Shown here in pieces: positions 42,725 through 53,157 of a stretch of DNA of 64,000 nucleotides (position 1 is its first letter; the number at the start of each line of letters is the position of its first letter). Origin of the DNA: Candidatus Methylopumilus universalis (GTDB lineage: Bacteria > Pseudomonadota > Gammaproteobacteria > Burkholderiales > Methylophilaceae). The stretch covers positions 62,001 through 126,000 of the forward strand of contig CAMCXI010000001.1 of assembly GCA_945883335.1 (NCBI GenBank). The letters run 5' to 3'. Below the pieces are notes generated by a model. That model did no database searches and was not told the origin of the DNA. It worked only from the letters and a program-made list of their open reading frames with translations. Both the position numbers and the translations under genes were made by a program.

Positions 42725-42741
42725 AGCAACCTGTGTGCCAA
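42725..42741 (-). promoter_or_regulatory. Sigma-54 promoter of ntrBC
   Basis: On the minus strand TTGGCACACAGGTTGCT fits TGGCAC-N5-TTGCW, with GG and GC 10 nt apart. The predicted +1 (about 42714) is almost at the ntrB ATG. Confidence 0.75.
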
Positions 42742-42826
42742 CATATCAATTGGATGTTTGCTTTATCCCATGGCCTGACGTGATGACTAAGTCAATAAAA
42801 ATTCATTCTATACCTAATCATAGATA

Positions 42827-42843
42827 TGCACTATTTTAGTGCG
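42827..42843. promoter_or_regulatory. NtrC-type enhancer site upstream of ntrB
   Basis: TGCAC-TATTTTA-GTGCG matches the 17-bp NtrC consensus TGCAC-N7-GTGCA with one mismatch, about 113-129 bp upstream of the predicted sigma-54 start, a typical enhancer distance. Supports autoregulation. Confidence 0.8.
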
Positions 42844-42845
42844 CT

Positions 42846-42950
42846 AATTTCTTTTTGAAGAAGTTGAATATTTTTTGGTGCATATCGACATCTGCCAGGG
42901 CGCGTTGGCTTCCCCAATTTACTAAGCCAGTAAACTGGCAAGTAAAGTGT
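42846..42950 (-). pseudogene. Possible gene remnant between ntrB and glnA
   Basis: After the glnA terminator a minus-strand frame without a good start reads FTCQFTGLVNWGSQRALADV and ends MHQKIFNFFKKKLAH. It looks protein-like rather than random but I cannot assign a family. It could be the end of a decayed gene. It overlaps a small CCAGT-AA-ACTGG hairpin. Confidence 0.25.
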
Positions 42951-42951
42951 G

Positions 42952-42979
42952 AAAAAAAGGCGGGTTACCCCGCCTTTTT
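42952..42979 (-). terminator. Intrinsic terminator of glnA
   Basis: GGCGGG-TTAC-CCCGCC flanked by an A7 and a T5 run; on the minus strand it ends in a U run 22 nt past the glnA stop. Confidence 0.9.
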
Positions 42980-43000
42980 GAATTGCTAATTTAAAACTAA

Positions 43001-44410
43001 TTAGCAGCTATAGTACAAACCAAACTCAGCTGGGTGTGGTGTCATACGTAATTTGTTCACTTCTTCCATTTTCAATGCAATGTAAGCATCGATCCAGTCA
43101 TCAGAGAACACACCGCCACGCGTTAAGAACTCGCGGTCTTTGTCCAAGTTAGCCAATGCTTCTTCTAATGAAGCACAAACTGTTGGGATCAAAGCATCTT
43201 CTTCTGGTGGAAGATGGTACAAGTCTTTAGTTGCTGGCTCACCTGGGTGAATCTTGTTTTGAACGCCATCAAGACCAGCCATCATCAATGCGCTAAACGC
43301 CAAGTATGGGTTAGCGATTGGATCTGGGAAACGAGCCTCAACACGACGCGCTTTGTCAGAGTGAACGAATGGAATACGGATTGAAGCAGAACGGTTTTTA
43401 GCTGAGTAAGCTAATTTAACTGGCGCTTCAAAGTGTGGAACCAAACGTTTGTATGAGTTAGTACCTGGGTTAGTAATCGCGTTCAATGCTTTAGCGTGCT
43501 TGATAATGCCGCCGATGTAGTAAAGCGCGAAATCGCTCAAACCTGCATAGCCGTTACCAGCGAACAAGTTTTTGCCATCTTTCCAGATTGATTGGTGAAC
43601 GTGCATACCTGAACCGTTATCGCCAGCGAAAGGCTTAGGCATAAATGTTGCAGTTTTACCGTATGCGTGTGCAGTGTTCAACACAACGTATTTAGTGATT
43701 TGTGTCCAGTCAGCGCGTTCTGTCAATGTGCTGAATTTAGTACCAATTTCACATTGACCAGCAGTTGCCACTTCGTGATGATGCACTTCAACAGGCACAC
43801 CCATTTCTTCAAGCGCGATACACATAGCGGAACGAACGTCTTGCAATGAATCGACTGGAGGCACTGGGAAATAACCACCTTTAACGCCAGGACGGTGACC
43901 AGTGTTGCCGCCTTCAAATTTTTCGCCTGAAGCCCAAGCACCTTCTTCAGAATTGATACGCACTGAACTACCGTTCATGCTCACATCCCATTGGATTGAA
44001 TCAAAGATGAAGAATTCTGGCTCTGGACCAAAGTAGGCAGTATCACCGATACCGCTTGATTTTAAGTAAGCTTCAGCACGTTTTGCCAAGCTACGTGGGC
44101 AACGGTCGTAACCTTTACCATCTGTAGGGTCAACAACGTCACAAGTTAAAATCAATGTTGGCTCGTCCATGAATGGATCGATGTTGGCTGTATCTGGATC
44201 AGGCATCAATTGCATGTCTGATGCTTGAATACCTTTCCAACCTGAGATTGAAGAGCCGTCAAACGCATGGCCTTCAGTGAATTTTTCTTCGTTAAATGCT
44301 GAAACAGGCACAGTAACGTGTTGTTCTTTACCACGAGTGTCGGTGAAGCGGAAATCGACGAACTTAATGTCGTTGTCCTTCACCATCTTCATTACGTCGG
44401 CGATTGCCAT
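43001..44410 (-). CDS. glnA: Glutamine synthetase type I
   Basis: 469 residues. Beta-grasp N-terminus ([20 protein letters not shown]), then [16 protein letters not shown], the metal/ATP site [40 protein letters not shown], and the adenylylation loop DLYHLPPEE, whose Tyr is the GlnE target in class I-beta enzymes. It fixes ammonia as glutamine, feeding gltBD. The upstream region has a sigma-54 promoter and an NtrC-type site; ntrBC follows on the same strand beyond a terminator. AGGAG lies 7-8 nt before the ATG. Confidence 0.98.
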   Translation of the reverse strand: MAIADVMKMVKDNDIKFVDFRFTDTRGKEQHVTVPVSAFNEEKFTEGHAFDGSSISGWKGIQASDMQLMPDPDTANIDPFMDEPTLILTCDVVDPTDGKGYDRCPRSLAKRAEAYLKSSGIGDTAYFGPEPEFFIFDSIQWDVSMNGSSVRINSEEGAWASGEKFEGGNTGHRPGVKGGYFPVPPVDSLQDVRSAMCIALEEMGVPVEVHHHEVATAGQCEIGTKFSTLTERADWTQITKYVVLNTAHAYGKTATFMPKPFAGDNGSGMHVHQSIWKDGKNLFAGNGYAGLSDFALYYIGGIIKHAKALNAITNPGTNSYKRLVPHFEAPVKLAYSAKNRSASIRIPFVHSDKARRVEARFPDPIANPYLAFSALMMAGLDGVQNKIHPGEPATKDLYHLPPEEDALIPTVCASLEEALANLDKDREFLTRGGVFSDDWIDAYIALKMEEVNKLRMTPHPAEFGLYYSC

Positions 44411-44464
44411 TTGATTCTCCTAGATTGCGCTTATAAATAAACAAAAACTTGACATGATTTATTA

Positions 44465-44480
44465 GCAGAAATCATGCCAA
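44465..44480 (-). promoter_or_regulatory. Sigma-54 promoter of glnA
   Basis: Minus-strand TTGGCATGATTTCTGCT has GG and GC spaced by 10 nt (TGGCATG-N4-CTGCT), near consensus. The transcript would start about 44453, giving a 40-nt leader. Confidence 0.75.
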
Positions 44481-44573
44481 TCGAGTATTTGGATACCTGC
44501 TTATTTTTACACAGATAATTATAAAAGAGAATAAAAACAACTCGCCTTGTTGTTGTGCATGACATTAAATTAC

Positions 44574-44590
44574 GCACCATATTAGTGCGA
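44574..44590. promoter_or_regulatory. NtrC-type enhancer site upstream of glnA
   Basis: CGCAC-CATATTA-GTGCG, a 17-bp palindrome of the NtrC TGCAC-N7-GTGCA type, about 120-135 bp upstream of the predicted glnA start. Confidence 0.7.
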
Positions 44591-44659
44591 ATGTGCGTCT
44601 AGGCTTAAATGCGGCTATACTTTGACCATATTGGTATGACCTAATAAAGAGGAACTAAA

Positions 44660-45115
44660 ATGGAAACACTCTCACCGATTTTAGAAAAAGCAAAACAACG
44701 TGCCGCAGATTTAAACCTTCCTTACGCTGGTGCGCTTACCCCAAAAGAGGCTTATCAAGTATTGGAATTGACGAAAAATGCAAAGTTGGTTGATGTGCGA
44801 ACCCGTGCTGAATTGGAATTGGTTGGCCGCGTGCCACAAGCAACGCATATTGAGTGGGCGTTTTATCCAGGCATGGTGGCGAACCCTGATTTTGCTGCAC
44901 AAATCAAAACGCAGCTAGATCCAGAAACGTTGACGATTTTTATGTGCCGCACAGGTGGTCGTTCGCACAATGCAGCAGTATTGGCAGCTCAGCTAGGTTT
45001 CTCAGAAGCTTACAACATGCTTGAAGGCTTTGAAGGTGAAGCAACGCCAGACAATAAACAACGTTGCAAGCTGAACGGTTGGAAAGTCGCTGATTTGCCT
45101 TGGACTAACGCTTAA
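44660..45115 (+). CDS. Rhodanese-domain protein
   Basis: 151 residues, single rhodanese domain: KLVDVRTRAELELVGRVPQA then the active-site loop IFMCRTGGRSH with Cys96. A preceding helix (TPKEAYQVLELTKNAKL) is normal. The six-residue loop CRTGGR favours a sulfurtransferase over phosphatase role. No signal peptide, so cytoplasmic. AGAGG lies about 10 nt upstream of the ATG. It precedes aroE by 17 nt in the same direction and may be cotranscribed. Physiological sulfur acceptor unknown. Confidence 0.9.
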   Translation: METLSPILEKAKQRAADLNLPYAGALTPKEAYQVLELTKNAKLVDVRTRAELELVGRVPQATHIEWAFYPGMVANPDFAAQIKTQLDPETLTIFMCRTGGRSHNAAVLAAQLGFSEAYNMLEGFEGEATPDNKQRCKLNGWKVADLPWTNA

Positions 45116-45132
45116 TTTAGACCAGACTTTAC

Positions 45133-45966
45133 ATGACTGACTTTTACGCCGTGATTGGCAACCCCATAGAACACAGCAAGTCGCCCGTGATTCATCATGC
45201 GTTTGCGCAATTAACGCATCAAGATATTCAATATGAGCGTGTACTTGCGCCCTTGGATGGCTTCGCTGAAACGGTACATGGCTTGATCTCGCATGGTTTC
45301 AAAGGTGCAAATGTCACGGTCCCTTTCAAGCTTGAGGCATTTGCAATGGCGAATCGTTTAACTGAGCGCGCGCAAGATGCGGGAGCAGTCAATACTTTGA
45401 TATTTGATGCAGAAGGCATTATTGGCGACAACACTGATGGGGTTGGATTGGTGCGTGATATTACCCACAACATTGGTGTTTCTTTTGCAGGAAAACGCGT
45501 TTTACTGATTGGTGCTGGCGGCGCATCCGAAGGTGTGTTGCATCCCATTTTGGCTGAGCAACCTGCACTACTCATTATTACTAATCGCACTTTGGACAAA
45601 GCGCTCAATATGATGAAGCGAGTAGAAGCGCGAGATGAGATGGTGTTCGTTTCTATCAATGCCTATGCTTTTGACGATCTGCACGGTCAGCAATTTGATA
45701 TTGTTATCAATGCAACTTCTGCGGGATTAACTGACAGTCATTTACCGCTTCCAAGTGGTATTTTTGCGCCTAACGCTTTGGCTTACGACATGATGTATGG
45801 TCGAATTACGCCATTTATGGCATTTGCACTTCAGCATGGCGCAACGGTTTTTGGTGGGCTTGGGATGCTGATTGAGCAAGCAGCGGAGGCTTTTTCTATG
45901 TGGCGCCGTATTCGCCCACCAACGGCACCTGTGATTGAAATGTTTAAACAACAGGCTAAAGCTTAG
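45133..45966 (+). CDS. aroE: Shikimate dehydrogenase
   Basis: 277 residues. The substrate domain opens with [20 protein letters not shown] and GANVTVPFK, whose Lys is catalytic; [12 protein letters not shown] follows. The NADP domain has [13 protein letters not shown] and TNRT, the arginine-type clamp for NADP(H). The C-terminus has [14 protein letters not shown]. It reduces 3-dehydroshikimate to shikimate in aromatic amino acid synthesis. It is followed after 3 nt by mtgA, so the two share a transcript. Confidence 0.97.
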   Translation: MTDFYAVIGNPIEHSKSPVIHHAFAQLTHQDIQYERVLAPLDGFAETVHGLISHGFKGANVTVPFKLEAFAMANRLTERAQDAGAVNTLIFDAEGIIGDNTDGVGLVRDITHNIGVSFAGKRVLLIGAGGASEGVLHPILAEQPALLIITNRTLDKALNMMKRVEARDEMVFVSINAYAFDDLHGQQFDIVINATSAGLTDSHLPLPSGIFAPNALAYDMMYGRITPFMAFALQHGATVFGGLGMLIEQAAEAFSMWRRIRPPTAPVIEMFKQQAKA

Positions 45967-45969
45967 CGC

Positions 45970-46662
45970 ATGCGTTTGCCTTCAAATTTTTGGCGCGTAT
46001 TGAAATGGCTAGTTATCATCGTTGTGGTGTACCAGCTTTGGATCTTTCTGCATATTTGCTGGTGGGTCAATCACAACCCATCGACTAGTGCTTTTATGGA
46101 GGATCGTTTAGAAGTTTTGCAAGAAGATAATCCTGATGCCGTTCTAAAGCATCGCTGGGTAGACTATAAAAAAATTTCCCCCAACTTAAAGCGCGCACTT
46201 ATCGCCGCAGAAGATGCCAAATTTGTAGACCACGAAGGTTTTGATTGGGAAGGTATCCAAAAGGCTTACCAAAAGAATCTTAAAAAAGGCAAAGTGGTCG
46301 CAGGCGGTTCAACCATTAGTCAGCAGCTTGCCAAGAATTTGTTTCTATCAACCAAGCGAACACCATGGCGCAAAGCGGAAGAAGTCATGATCACGGCCAT
46401 GCTGGAAGCGACCATGAGCAAACGTCGTATCTTCGAGATTTATTTGAATGTGATCGAATGGGGAAATGGCATCTTTGGCGCTGAAGCCGCAGCTAAATAT
46501 TATTACCATACCAGCGCCAAAAACTTGAGTGCTGACCAAGCTGCAAAGTTAGCAGCGATGGTGCCAAATCCCAGGTATTACGATCAGCATCGACAGGCCA
46601 AAGGCTTGATCCGTAAAACAGGGATTATTGAAGCGCGTATGAATAGCGCTGAAATCCCTTAA
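45970..46662 (+). CDS. mtgA: Monofunctional peptidoglycan glycosyltransferase
   Basis: 230 residues. One N-terminal membrane helix (LKWLVIIVVVYQLWIFLHI) and a GT51 domain with the catalytic motif ALIAAEDAKFVDHEGFDW (Glu), GGSTISQQLAKNLFLS, KAEEVMITAMLEATMSKRRI, and EIYLNVIEWGNGIFGAEAAA. It polymerises lipid II into glycan strands without a transpeptidase domain. Coupled to aroE, convergent with uvrA with a 1-nt gap. Full family length. Confidence 0.96.
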   Translation: MRLPSNFWRVLKWLVIIVVVYQLWIFLHICWWVNHNPSTSAFMEDRLEVLQEDNPDAVLKHRWVDYKKISPNLKRALIAAEDAKFVDHEGFDWEGIQKAYQKNLKKGKVVAGGSTISQQLAKNLFLSTKRTPWRKAEEVMITAMLEATMSKRRIFEIYLNVIEWGNGIFGAEAAAKYYYHTSAKNLSADQAAKLAAMVPNPRYYDQHRQAKGLIRKTGIIEARMNSAEIP

Positions 46663-46663
46663 T

Positions 46664-49483
46664 TTATTTCAGCATCGTTTTAAGATACTTGCCTGTGTAA
46701 CTTTCGGCACACTCTGCAACCTTTTCAGGTGGCCCTTCAACAAGCACTGTGCCGCCGCCATCGCCACCCTCTGGTCCCATATCAATCAGCCAGTCAGCTG
46801 TTTTAATCACATCCAAGTTATGCTCAATGATCACCATGGTATTGCCTGCATCGCGTAGGCGATGAATCACATCTAACAAGAGCTGAATGTCAGCAAAATG
46901 TAGCCCAGTTGTTGGCTCATCCAAAATATACAAGGTGCGACCGGTATCGCGTTTTGAAAGCTCAAGAGCCAGTTTCACGCGCTGCGCTTCGCCACCTGAT
47001 AGCGTAGTTGCTGATTGACCAAGTGTGATATAGCCTAAACCAACATCAAGTAAGGTTTTGAGTTTGCGTTGCACCACAGGCACCACGCTAAAGAACTCAT
47101 GGGCTTGCTCAACCGTCATCTCTAATATTTCACGGATGTTTTTACCCTTGTAATTAATTTCTAATGTTTCTCGGTTATAGCGCTGTCCTTTACATACATC
47201 ACAAGGCACGTAAACGTCCGGCAAGAAGTGCATTTCTACTCGCAACACACCATCACCTTGGCAAGCTTCGCAGCGACCACCTTTCACGTTAAATGAATAG
47301 CGACCTGGGCCATAACCACGCGCGCGGCTTTCTGGCACCCCGGCGAATAAATCACGAATCGGTGTGAATAAGCCAGTGTAAGTTGCAGGGTTAGAACGTG
47401 GTGTGCGGCCAATTGGACTCTGATCGACGTCCACTACTTTGTCAAAAAACTCTAAGCCTTCTATGCCGTCGAAAGGTGCTGGCTCTGTCGAGCTGCCATA
47501 TAAATGCTGCGCGACAACACGGTAAAGCGTGTCGTTAATGAGGGTTGATTTTCCGGAACCTGACACACCAGTCACGCAAGTGAGCAAGCCAACAGGCAAT
47601 TTTAGAGATACGTCTTTTAAGTTGTTACCTGTTGCGTGGGAAAGTGACAACCAACGAGCCGGATCTGGGGTATGGCGTTTATGGTTGTAAGTAATTTGCT
47701 TTTTGCCGCTGAGGTATTGGCCAGTCAATGAATTCACATTGGCTTGGATTTCAGCAGGGGTGCCCTCGGCCACAATTTGGCCGCCATGCTCACCCGCGCC
47801 AGGGCCAATGTCGACCACATAGTCAGCCGCCATAATTGCATCTTGGTCATGCTCGACAACAATCACACTATTGCCGATATCGCGTAAGCGCATCAAGGTT
47901 TCAAGTAGTCTGTCATTGTCGCGTTGATGTAAACCAATTGATGGCTCATCCAACACATACATCACGCCAGTTAACCCAGAGCCAATTTGTGAGGCTAGGC
48001 GAATACGTTGCGCTTCACCACCTGATAGCGTTTCAGCAGAACGAGATAGCGATAAATATTCCAAGCCCACATTGGTTAAAAACTTCAAACGGCTACCGAT
48101 TTCTTTCACGATTTTGTCTGCAATCGCAAGCTTCTGGCCATGTAGCTCAATCGTTTCAAAGAATGTTAGTGCTTGCTTCAATGGCACTTCACATACTTCA
48201 TGAATATTCTTATTGCCCACTTTTACATGGCGTGCTTCAGTGCGCAAACGTGTACCCATGCAGCTAGGACAGGTTTGTGAGTTGAGATATTTCGCTAATT
48301 CTTCACGCACAGTCGTTGAGTCAGTTTCGTGATAACGACGCTGTAGATTATTTAAAATTCCTTCAAAGCTATGACGCTTTTCAAAGAACGAGCCACGTTC
48401 GTTCATGTATTTAAAGGCAATCTCTTCTTTACCACTACCGTGCAACAATATGTGTTGAACGTCTTCGGGTAGTTCTTCAAAAGCTGTTTCCAAATCGAAT
48501 TTATAATGCGCTGCCAAGCTGCTAAGTAACTGAAAGTAAAATTGGTTACGCTTATCCCAGCCTTTAATCGCGCCCGCAGCAAGTGATAAATGTGGAAATG
48601 CGACAACGCGTTTAGGATCAAAAAAGCTCATTTGACCCAAGCCATCACATTTTGGACAAGCCCCCATTGGGTTATTAAATGAGAATAAGCGTGGTTCAAG
48701 CTCCGCTAATGAGTAATCGCATGATGGGCATGAAAACTTAGCTGAGAACAAATGCTCTTTGCCCGTATCCATTTCCATCGCAACTGCTTTTCCCTCAGCC
48801 AAACGAAGTGCTGTTTCGAATGATTCTGCAATGCGCTGCTTCATATCCGCGCGAACTTTTAATCGATCTACAACAACATCAATCGAGTGCTTAGTGGTTT
48901 TAGTCAGCGATGGCGGCGCATCAAGTTCATAAATTTCGCCATCTACCCTCACACGCACAAAACCTTGTGCTTTTAATCCTTCAAATAAATCGAGTTGTTC
49001 GCCTTTGCGTTCTCGCACCACCGGTGCCAAAATCATTAGTTTGGTTTCATCAGGCAAGCCTAAAACGCTATCCACCATTTGCGAGACTGTTTGCGCTTCT
49101 AATTTGATGTGATGCTCAGGACATTCAGGGTCGCCAGCGCGGGCATAAAGCAACCGTAAATAATCATGAATTTCAGTCACAGTACCGACTGTTGAGCGTG
49201 GGTTGTGCGATGTAGATTTTTGCTCAATAGAAATGGCTGGAGATAAACCTTCGATTAAATCGACATCTGGTTTATCCATCCGCGCCAAGAACTGGCGGGC
49301 ATAAGCAGAGAGAGATTCGACATAGCGGCGCTGACCCTCTGCGTAAAGGGTATCAAAAGCGAGTGATGATTTACCGGATCCAGAAAGTCCAGTAATGACA
49401 ATCATTTTGTTACGCGGTAAATCCAGCGAAACGTTTTTTAGATTGTGCGTGCGAGCACCGCGAATACGTATGAAATCCATCAA
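46664..49483 (-). CDS. uvrA: Excinuclease ABC subunit A
   Basis: 939 residues with two ABC modules: Walker [13 protein letters not shown] and [10 protein letters not shown], signature sequences [17 protein letters not shown] and [17 protein letters not shown], and Walker B loops [11 protein letters not shown] and [11 protein letters not shown]. Zinc modules show as [10 protein letters not shown] with [12 protein letters not shown]-x-GTRL, and [16 protein letters not shown] with [10 protein letters not shown]. UvrA finds bulky DNA lesions and loads UvrB. It is divergent from the MFS gene. I see no good LexA box in the 160-bp spacer, although CTGTTAATATA occurs. Confidence 0.98.
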   Translation of the reverse strand: MMDFIRIRGARTHNLKNVSLDLPRNKMIVITGLSGSGKSSLAFDTLYAEGQRRYVESLSAYARQFLARMDKPDVDLIEGLSPAISIEQKSTSHNPRSTVGTVTEIHDYLRLLYARAGDPECPEHHIKLEAQTVSQMVDSVLGLPDETKLMILAPVVRERKGEQLDLFEGLKAQGFVRVRVDGEIYELDAPPSLTKTTKHSIDVVVDRLKVRADMKQRIAESFETALRLAEGKAVAMEMDTGKEHLFSAKFSCPSCDYSLAELEPRLFSFNNPMGACPKCDGLGQMSFFDPKRVVAFPHLSLAAGAIKGWDKRNQFYFQLLSSLAAHYKFDLETAFEELPEDVQHILLHGSGKEEIAFKYMNERGSFFEKRHSFEGILNNLQRRYHETDSTTVREELAKYLNSQTCPSCMGTRLRTEARHVKVGNKNIHEVCEVPLKQALTFFETIELHGQKLAIADKIVKEIGSRLKFLTNVGLEYLSLSRSAETLSGGEAQRIRLASQIGSGLTGVMYVLDEPSIGLHQRDNDRLLETLMRLRDIGNSVIVVEHDQDAIMAADYVVDIGPGAGEHGGQIVAEGTPAEIQANVNSLTGQYLSGKKQITYNHKRHTPDPARWLSLSHATGNNLKDVSLKLPVGLLTCVTGVSGSGKSTLINDTLYRVVAQHLYGSSTEPAPFDGIEGLEFFDKVVDVDQSPIGRTPRSNPATYTGLFTPIRDLFAGVPESRARGYGPGRYSFNVKGGRCEACQGDGVLRVEMHFLPDVYVPCDVCKGQRYNRETLEINYKGKNIREILEMTVEQAHEFFSVVPVVQRKLKTLLDVGLGYITLGQSATTLSGGEAQRVKLALELSKRDTGRTLYILDEPTTGLHFADIQLLLDVIHRLRDAGNTMVIIEHNLDVIKTADWLIDMGPEGGDGGGTVLVEGPPEKVAECAESYTGKYLKTMLK

Positions 49484-49643
49484 TTTATGGTTGGCCTAAA
49501 AAATAATTTATTAAAACAAAACGTTGTTTTAAGTGAATGCAGAAAAAAGACGATATCTAAAACAAGTCTTTTTAAGAGCCGCATCAAATAAAGCGGGCAA
49601 CCTGTTAATATACGCAAATTAAAAGATAAAGTTAAATAATTTC

Positions 49644-51029
49644 ATGTCATCCACACCATCCATAGACAAAATGAATTCCACTGAGTTGCGCGCAAGTGCA
49701 AGTCTGGCGTCTATTTATGGTTTACGTATGCTCGGCATGTTCCTTATTCTGCCAATTTTTGCGATTTACGCCGAAACGCTCCCAAGCGGTCAAAACCATT
49801 TGATGATTGGCCTCGCCTTGGGCGCTTATGGACTGACGCAAGCAATTTTCCAATTGCCATTTGGAATGGCTTCAGATCGATTCGGTCGCAAGCGCGTCAT
49901 TTATGTCGGCTTAGTATTATTTGTCATCGGCAGTTTGGTGGCTGCTCTTGCGCACGATTTACCGATGATTATTTTAGGTCGCAGTATTCAAGGTGCTGGC
50001 GCTGTTTCTGCCGCGGTGACTGCTTTGGTTGCCGACCTTACCCGAGAAGAACATCGCACCAAAGCCATGGCAATGATAGGCGGCACCATTGGTATCACAT
50101 TTGCCATGTCTCTCATTTTAGGCCCAGTGCTTAATAATCTTATTGGCGTTTCGGGCATTTTCTTGATGACTGCTGTTTTGGCCGCCGCCGCAATTTTGGT
50201 AGTGAAATTTGTGGTGCCAAATCCTGTGGTGAGTAGCTTCCACTCAGACGCACAAGCTAAAACAGGCAAGCTAAAAGAGGTACTTAAAGATGTCCAATTA
50301 CTACGCCTTAATTTCGGCATTTTTGCGCTACATGCGGCCCAGATGGCTATGTTCGTGGTAGTGCCTTTTGCCATTAAAAAAACCAGCGGCATGGGCGCTA
50401 ATGACCACTGGCTAATTTACCTTCCTGTGCTAGTGATCTCATTTGTATTGATGATTCCTGCCATTATTTATGGTGAGAAAAAAGCTAAACTCAAGCAAGT
50501 GTTTGTAGGTGCAATTGCCACCATGCTTTTTGCGCAATTAGCGTTCGCGTTTTCAATTGATTACTTCTGGGGCATTGTTTTCTCGCTCGGCGCTTACTTT
50601 GTTGCGTTTAACGTGCTTGAGGCATCCTTGCCATCCATCATTACCAAAATCGCCCCAGCTGCCTCTAAAGGTACCGCGATTGGCGTTTACAATACGACCC
50701 AATCATTAGGCGTGTTTGTGGGCGGTACGGTTGGTGGATACTTATCGCACTATTATAGTTATGCATCTGTATTTGTTTTTTGTAGTGTTTTAATGGCATT
50801 ATGGTTGCTATTCGGCTTAAGCATGAAAGCGCCGCCAGCCGTAAAAAGTAAGATGTACCATCTTAAAAAAATCAGTGCAGCTAAAGCCAACACATTGGCA
50901 ACCAAGCTAGCTGCTTTGCAAGGTGTTCGTGAGACAGTGGTATTAGCAGACGAAGGTATGGTGATACTGAAAGTGGATATGCAGCAGGGTTGGGATGAAG
51001 CTGCTGTAGTGCGATTAATAGGAGAGTAA
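49644..51029 (+). CDS. YajR-like MFS transporter with C-terminal YAM-type domain
   Basis: 461 residues: twelve predicted membrane helices of the major facilitator superfamily, with motif [19 protein letters not shown] between helices 2 and 3, and TRSIQGAGA-like motif B ([20 protein letters not shown]). About 65 residues after the last helix form a soluble domain ([32 protein letters not shown]) that looks like the ferredoxin-like YAM domain of YajR. The substrate is unknown; a proton-driven drug exporter is possible. It ends 4 nt before ssb, sharing its transcript. Confidence 0.85.
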   Translation: MSSTPSIDKMNSTELRASASLASIYGLRMLGMFLILPIFAIYAETLPSGQNHLMIGLALGAYGLTQAIFQLPFGMASDRFGRKRVIYVGLVLFVIGSLVAALAHDLPMIILGRSIQGAGAVSAAVTALVADLTREEHRTKAMAMIGGTIGITFAMSLILGPVLNNLIGVSGIFLMTAVLAAAAILVVKFVVPNPVVSSFHSDAQAKTGKLKEVLKDVQLLRLNFGIFALHAAQMAMFVVVPFAIKKTSGMGANDHWLIYLPVLVISFVLMIPAIIYGEKKAKLKQVFVGAIATMLFAQLAFAFSIDYFWGIVFSLGAYFVAFNVLEASLPSIITKIAPAASKGTAIGVYNTTQSLGVFVGGTVGGYLSHYYSYASVFVFCSVLMALWLLFGLSMKAPPAVKSKMYHLKKISAAKANTLATKLAALQGVRETVVLADEGMVILKVDMQQGWDEAAVVRLIGE

Positions 51030-51033
51030 AAAC

Positions 51034-51513
51034 ATGGCATCAGTCAATAAAGTGATTTTGGTGGGTAACTTGGGTCGCGACCCAGAAATGCGCTTCATGC
51101 CAAATGGCGAAGCGGTATGTAATTTCAGTATTGCAACAACTGATAGCTGGAAAGATAAAAGCGGTCAAAAACAAGAGCGCACCGAATGGCACAATATTGT
51201 CATTTATCGCAAGCTTGCTGAGATTGCTGGCGAATACCTCAAAAAAGGTCGCCCTGTTTATATTGAAGGTCGTTTGCAAACACGCAAATGGCAAACCAAA
51301 GAAGGCCAAGATCGCCTCACTACGGAAATTATTGCAGACCAAATGCAAATGCTAGGTGGCCGTGAAGGCGGCGGTGCAAGTAGCGCTTATGATTCGATGG
51401 ATGAAGATCAATCACGCCCACAACAAGCTTCACGTCCAGCACAAGCAGCGCCTGCGCAGCAACCTGCAAGTGGCGGGGACTTTGATGCGTTTGAGGATGA
51501 CATTCCTTTTTAG
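51034..51513 (+). CDS. ssb: Single-stranded DNA-binding protein
   Basis: 159 residues. The OB fold runs through about residue 110 ([57 protein letters not shown]). A disordered Gln/Pro/Gly linker follows, then the acidic tip DAFEDDIPF that recruits partner proteins. It binds ssDNA in replication and repair. The gene lies directly after the MFS gene; AGGAG (GGAGAGTAAAAAC) precedes the ATG. Confidence 0.97.
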   Translation: MASVNKVILVGNLGRDPEMRFMPNGEAVCNFSIATTDSWKDKSGQKQERTEWHNIVIYRKLAEIAGEYLKKGRPVYIEGRLQTRKWQTKEGQDRLTTEIIADQMQMLGGREGGGASSAYDSMDEDQSRPQQASRPAQAAPAQQPASGGDFDAFEDDIPF

Positions 51514-51531
51514 TATTCGAATTGAATGAAT

Positions 51532-51560
51532 AAAAAAAGCCCGCTTGATGCGGGCTTTTT
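51532..51560. terminator. Terminator between ssb and xth
   Basis: AAAGCCCGC-TTGAT-GCGGGCTTT with A and T runs, 18 nt after ssb and 11 nt from the end of the convergent xth gene; can act on both strands. Confidence 0.9.
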
Positions 51561-51571
51561 GTTGGACCGCT

Positions 51572-52366
51572 TTAATCTAAGTCGTAATCAATAATCAGCG
51601 GCGCATGGTCGCTAAAGCGTTCTGCTTTATAGATCTCACATTGACTGGCAGTGTTGCCGATGCCTGGCGTGGTCACGTGGTAATCAATACGCCACCCAAC
51701 GTTTTTATCCCAAGCGGCGCCTCGATTGCTCCACCATGTATAGCATTCCTCGGTCGTTTCTGGGTGTACTTTTCGGTAGGCATCCACCCAACCAAGTTTA
51801 CTGAAAATGTCCGTCATCCAAGCGCGCTCTTCGGGTAAAAAGCCTGAATTCTTTTTGTTACCTTTCCAGTTTTTAAGATCGGCTTCTTGGTGTGCAATAT
51901 TCCAATCGCCACAAACCACAACTTCATGTCCGCTTGCTTTGAGTGCTTCTAAGTGTGGGTAGAAACGTTCCATGACACTAAATTTCACTTGTTGTCTATC
52001 TTCGCCGCTTGAACCGGAAGGCAAGTAGAGCGATACGATGCTCACTTTCTTGCCATTTAGATTTTCAAACTGCAGTTCGATATAGCGTCCTTCTGCATCA
52101 ATATCTGAATGGCCTAATCCAATAATAATGTTGTCTGGTTTGTGCTTGGTGTAAATGCCCACCCCGCTATAGCCTTTTTTCTCGGCATAATGAAAGTAGC
52201 CTTGATAACCGCTAGGGGCGTGCATTTCTGCCGTCATATCAGCTTCTTGTGCTTTGAGTTCTTGCAGGCAAATAAAGTCGGCATTTTGTTTTTGCATCCA
52301 AGGTAAGAAACCTTTATTCACTGCAGAGCGGATGCCGTTGAGATTTGCAGATATAATTCTAAGCAA
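51572..52366 (-). CDS. xth: Exodeoxyribonuclease III
   Basis: 264 residues of the EEP nuclease fold. LRIISANLNGIRSAVNKGF is the N-terminal metal-binding Asn segment, FICLQELKAQ carries the Glu ligand, GVGIYTKHKP, VVCGDWNIAH carries the catalytic Asp and Asn, and the C-terminal WRIDYHVTTPGI and FSDHAPLIIDY hold the Asp-His pair. It acts as AP endonuclease and 3'-5' exonuclease in base-excision repair. It is divergent from pyrE, as in many betaproteobacteria. Confidence 0.95.
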   Translation of the reverse strand: MLRIISANLNGIRSAVNKGFLPWMQKQNADFICLQELKAQEADMTAEMHAPSGYQGYFHYAEKKGYSGVGIYTKHKPDNIIIGLGHSDIDAEGRYIELQFENLNGKKVSIVSLYLPSGSSGEDRQQVKFSVMERFYPHLEALKASGHEVVVCGDWNIAHQEADLKNWKGNKKNSGFLPEERAWMTDIFSKLGWVDAYRKVHPETTEECYTWWSNRGAAWDKNVGWRIDYHVTTPGIGNTASQCEIYKAERFSDHAPLIIDYDLD

Positions 52367-52398
52367 GATAATTCCTTAAAGTTTTTAGAAGATTCTAG

Positions 52399-53055
52399 AT
52401 GACGACTATTTCAACAAAAACAGATTTTACCGCGCAGTTTATCGATTTTGCCATTAAAAAACAGGTGTTGCGCTTTGGTGAGTTTAAAACAAAAGCCGGT
52501 CGCTTAAGTCCTTATTTTTTTAATGCGGGTTTTTTTAATGATGGCGAGAGCCTAATGAGATTAGGTGAATTTTATGCTGCCGCGATTTTAAAATCAGGCG
52601 TGCAGTTTGACATGCTCTTTGGACCAGCTTACAAAGGCATTACTTTGGCTGCAAGTATTTCGATTGCCTTAGCACGGCAAGGGCATAACTTCCCATACGC
52701 GTATAACCGTAAAGAAGCAAAAGATCATGGCGAAGGCGGTACGATTGTTGGTGCCCCATTACAAGGTCGGGTGTTAATTGTGGATGATGTGATTTCTGCC
52801 GGCACGTCGGTGCGTGAGTCAGTTGAGATGATTAAAGCGGCGGGCGCTATCCCAGCAGGTGTGGCGATTGCAATTGACCGTCAAGAGCGTGGACTGGGTG
52901 AGTTATCCGCCGTACAAGAAGTAGAAAAAGACAGTGGTATGCCAGTGATTAACATTGCGACATTGGCAGATTTGATTGTTTATTTGAATGATGCGCCAGA
53001 GTTGGCTGAGTTTAAGTCAGCAGTTCAAACATATAGAAATGAATATGGCGTTTAG
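52399..53055 (+). CDS. pyrE: Orotate phosphoribosyltransferase
   Basis: 218 residues. [20 protein letters not shown] is the N-terminal orotate-binding region, [11 protein letters not shown] and [13 protein letters not shown] form the catalytic flexible loop with its Lys, and the PRPP loop is [18 protein letters not shown]. It makes OMP from orotate and PRPP in pyrimidine synthesis. It stands alone on the + strand with a terminator after it. Confidence 0.97.
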   Translation: MTTISTKTDFTAQFIDFAIKKQVLRFGEFKTKAGRLSPYFFNAGFFNDGESLMRLGEFYAAAILKSGVQFDMLFGPAYKGITLAASISIALARQGHNFPYAYNRKEAKDHGEGGTIVGAPLQGRVLIVDDVISAGTSVRESVEMIKAAGAIPAGVAIAIDRQERGLGELSAVQEVEKDSGMPVINIATLADLIVYLNDAPELAEFKSAVQTYRNEYGV

Positions 53056-53070
53056 TTAGATGTAGAGATA

Positions 53071-53100
53071 AAAAAGGCGATTGATTAATCGCCTTTTTTT
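53071..53100 (+). terminator. Terminator of pyrE
   Basis: AAAAAGGCGATT-GATT-AATCGCCTTTTTTT, 15 nt after the pyrE stop; bidirectional in form, though gatB ends at 53158 and may use it too. Confidence 0.88.
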
Positions 53101-53157
53101 ATTGCTTTAAGACCGCAAGGGTCTTGTCCGTGGAACACTTCAGCTAAAGCTGATTGT

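Noticed and set aside
49484-49643. LexA/SOS box in the uvrA-MFS spacer
   Set aside because: CTGTTAATATA is present but the second half (ACAG) is absent at the required spacing.
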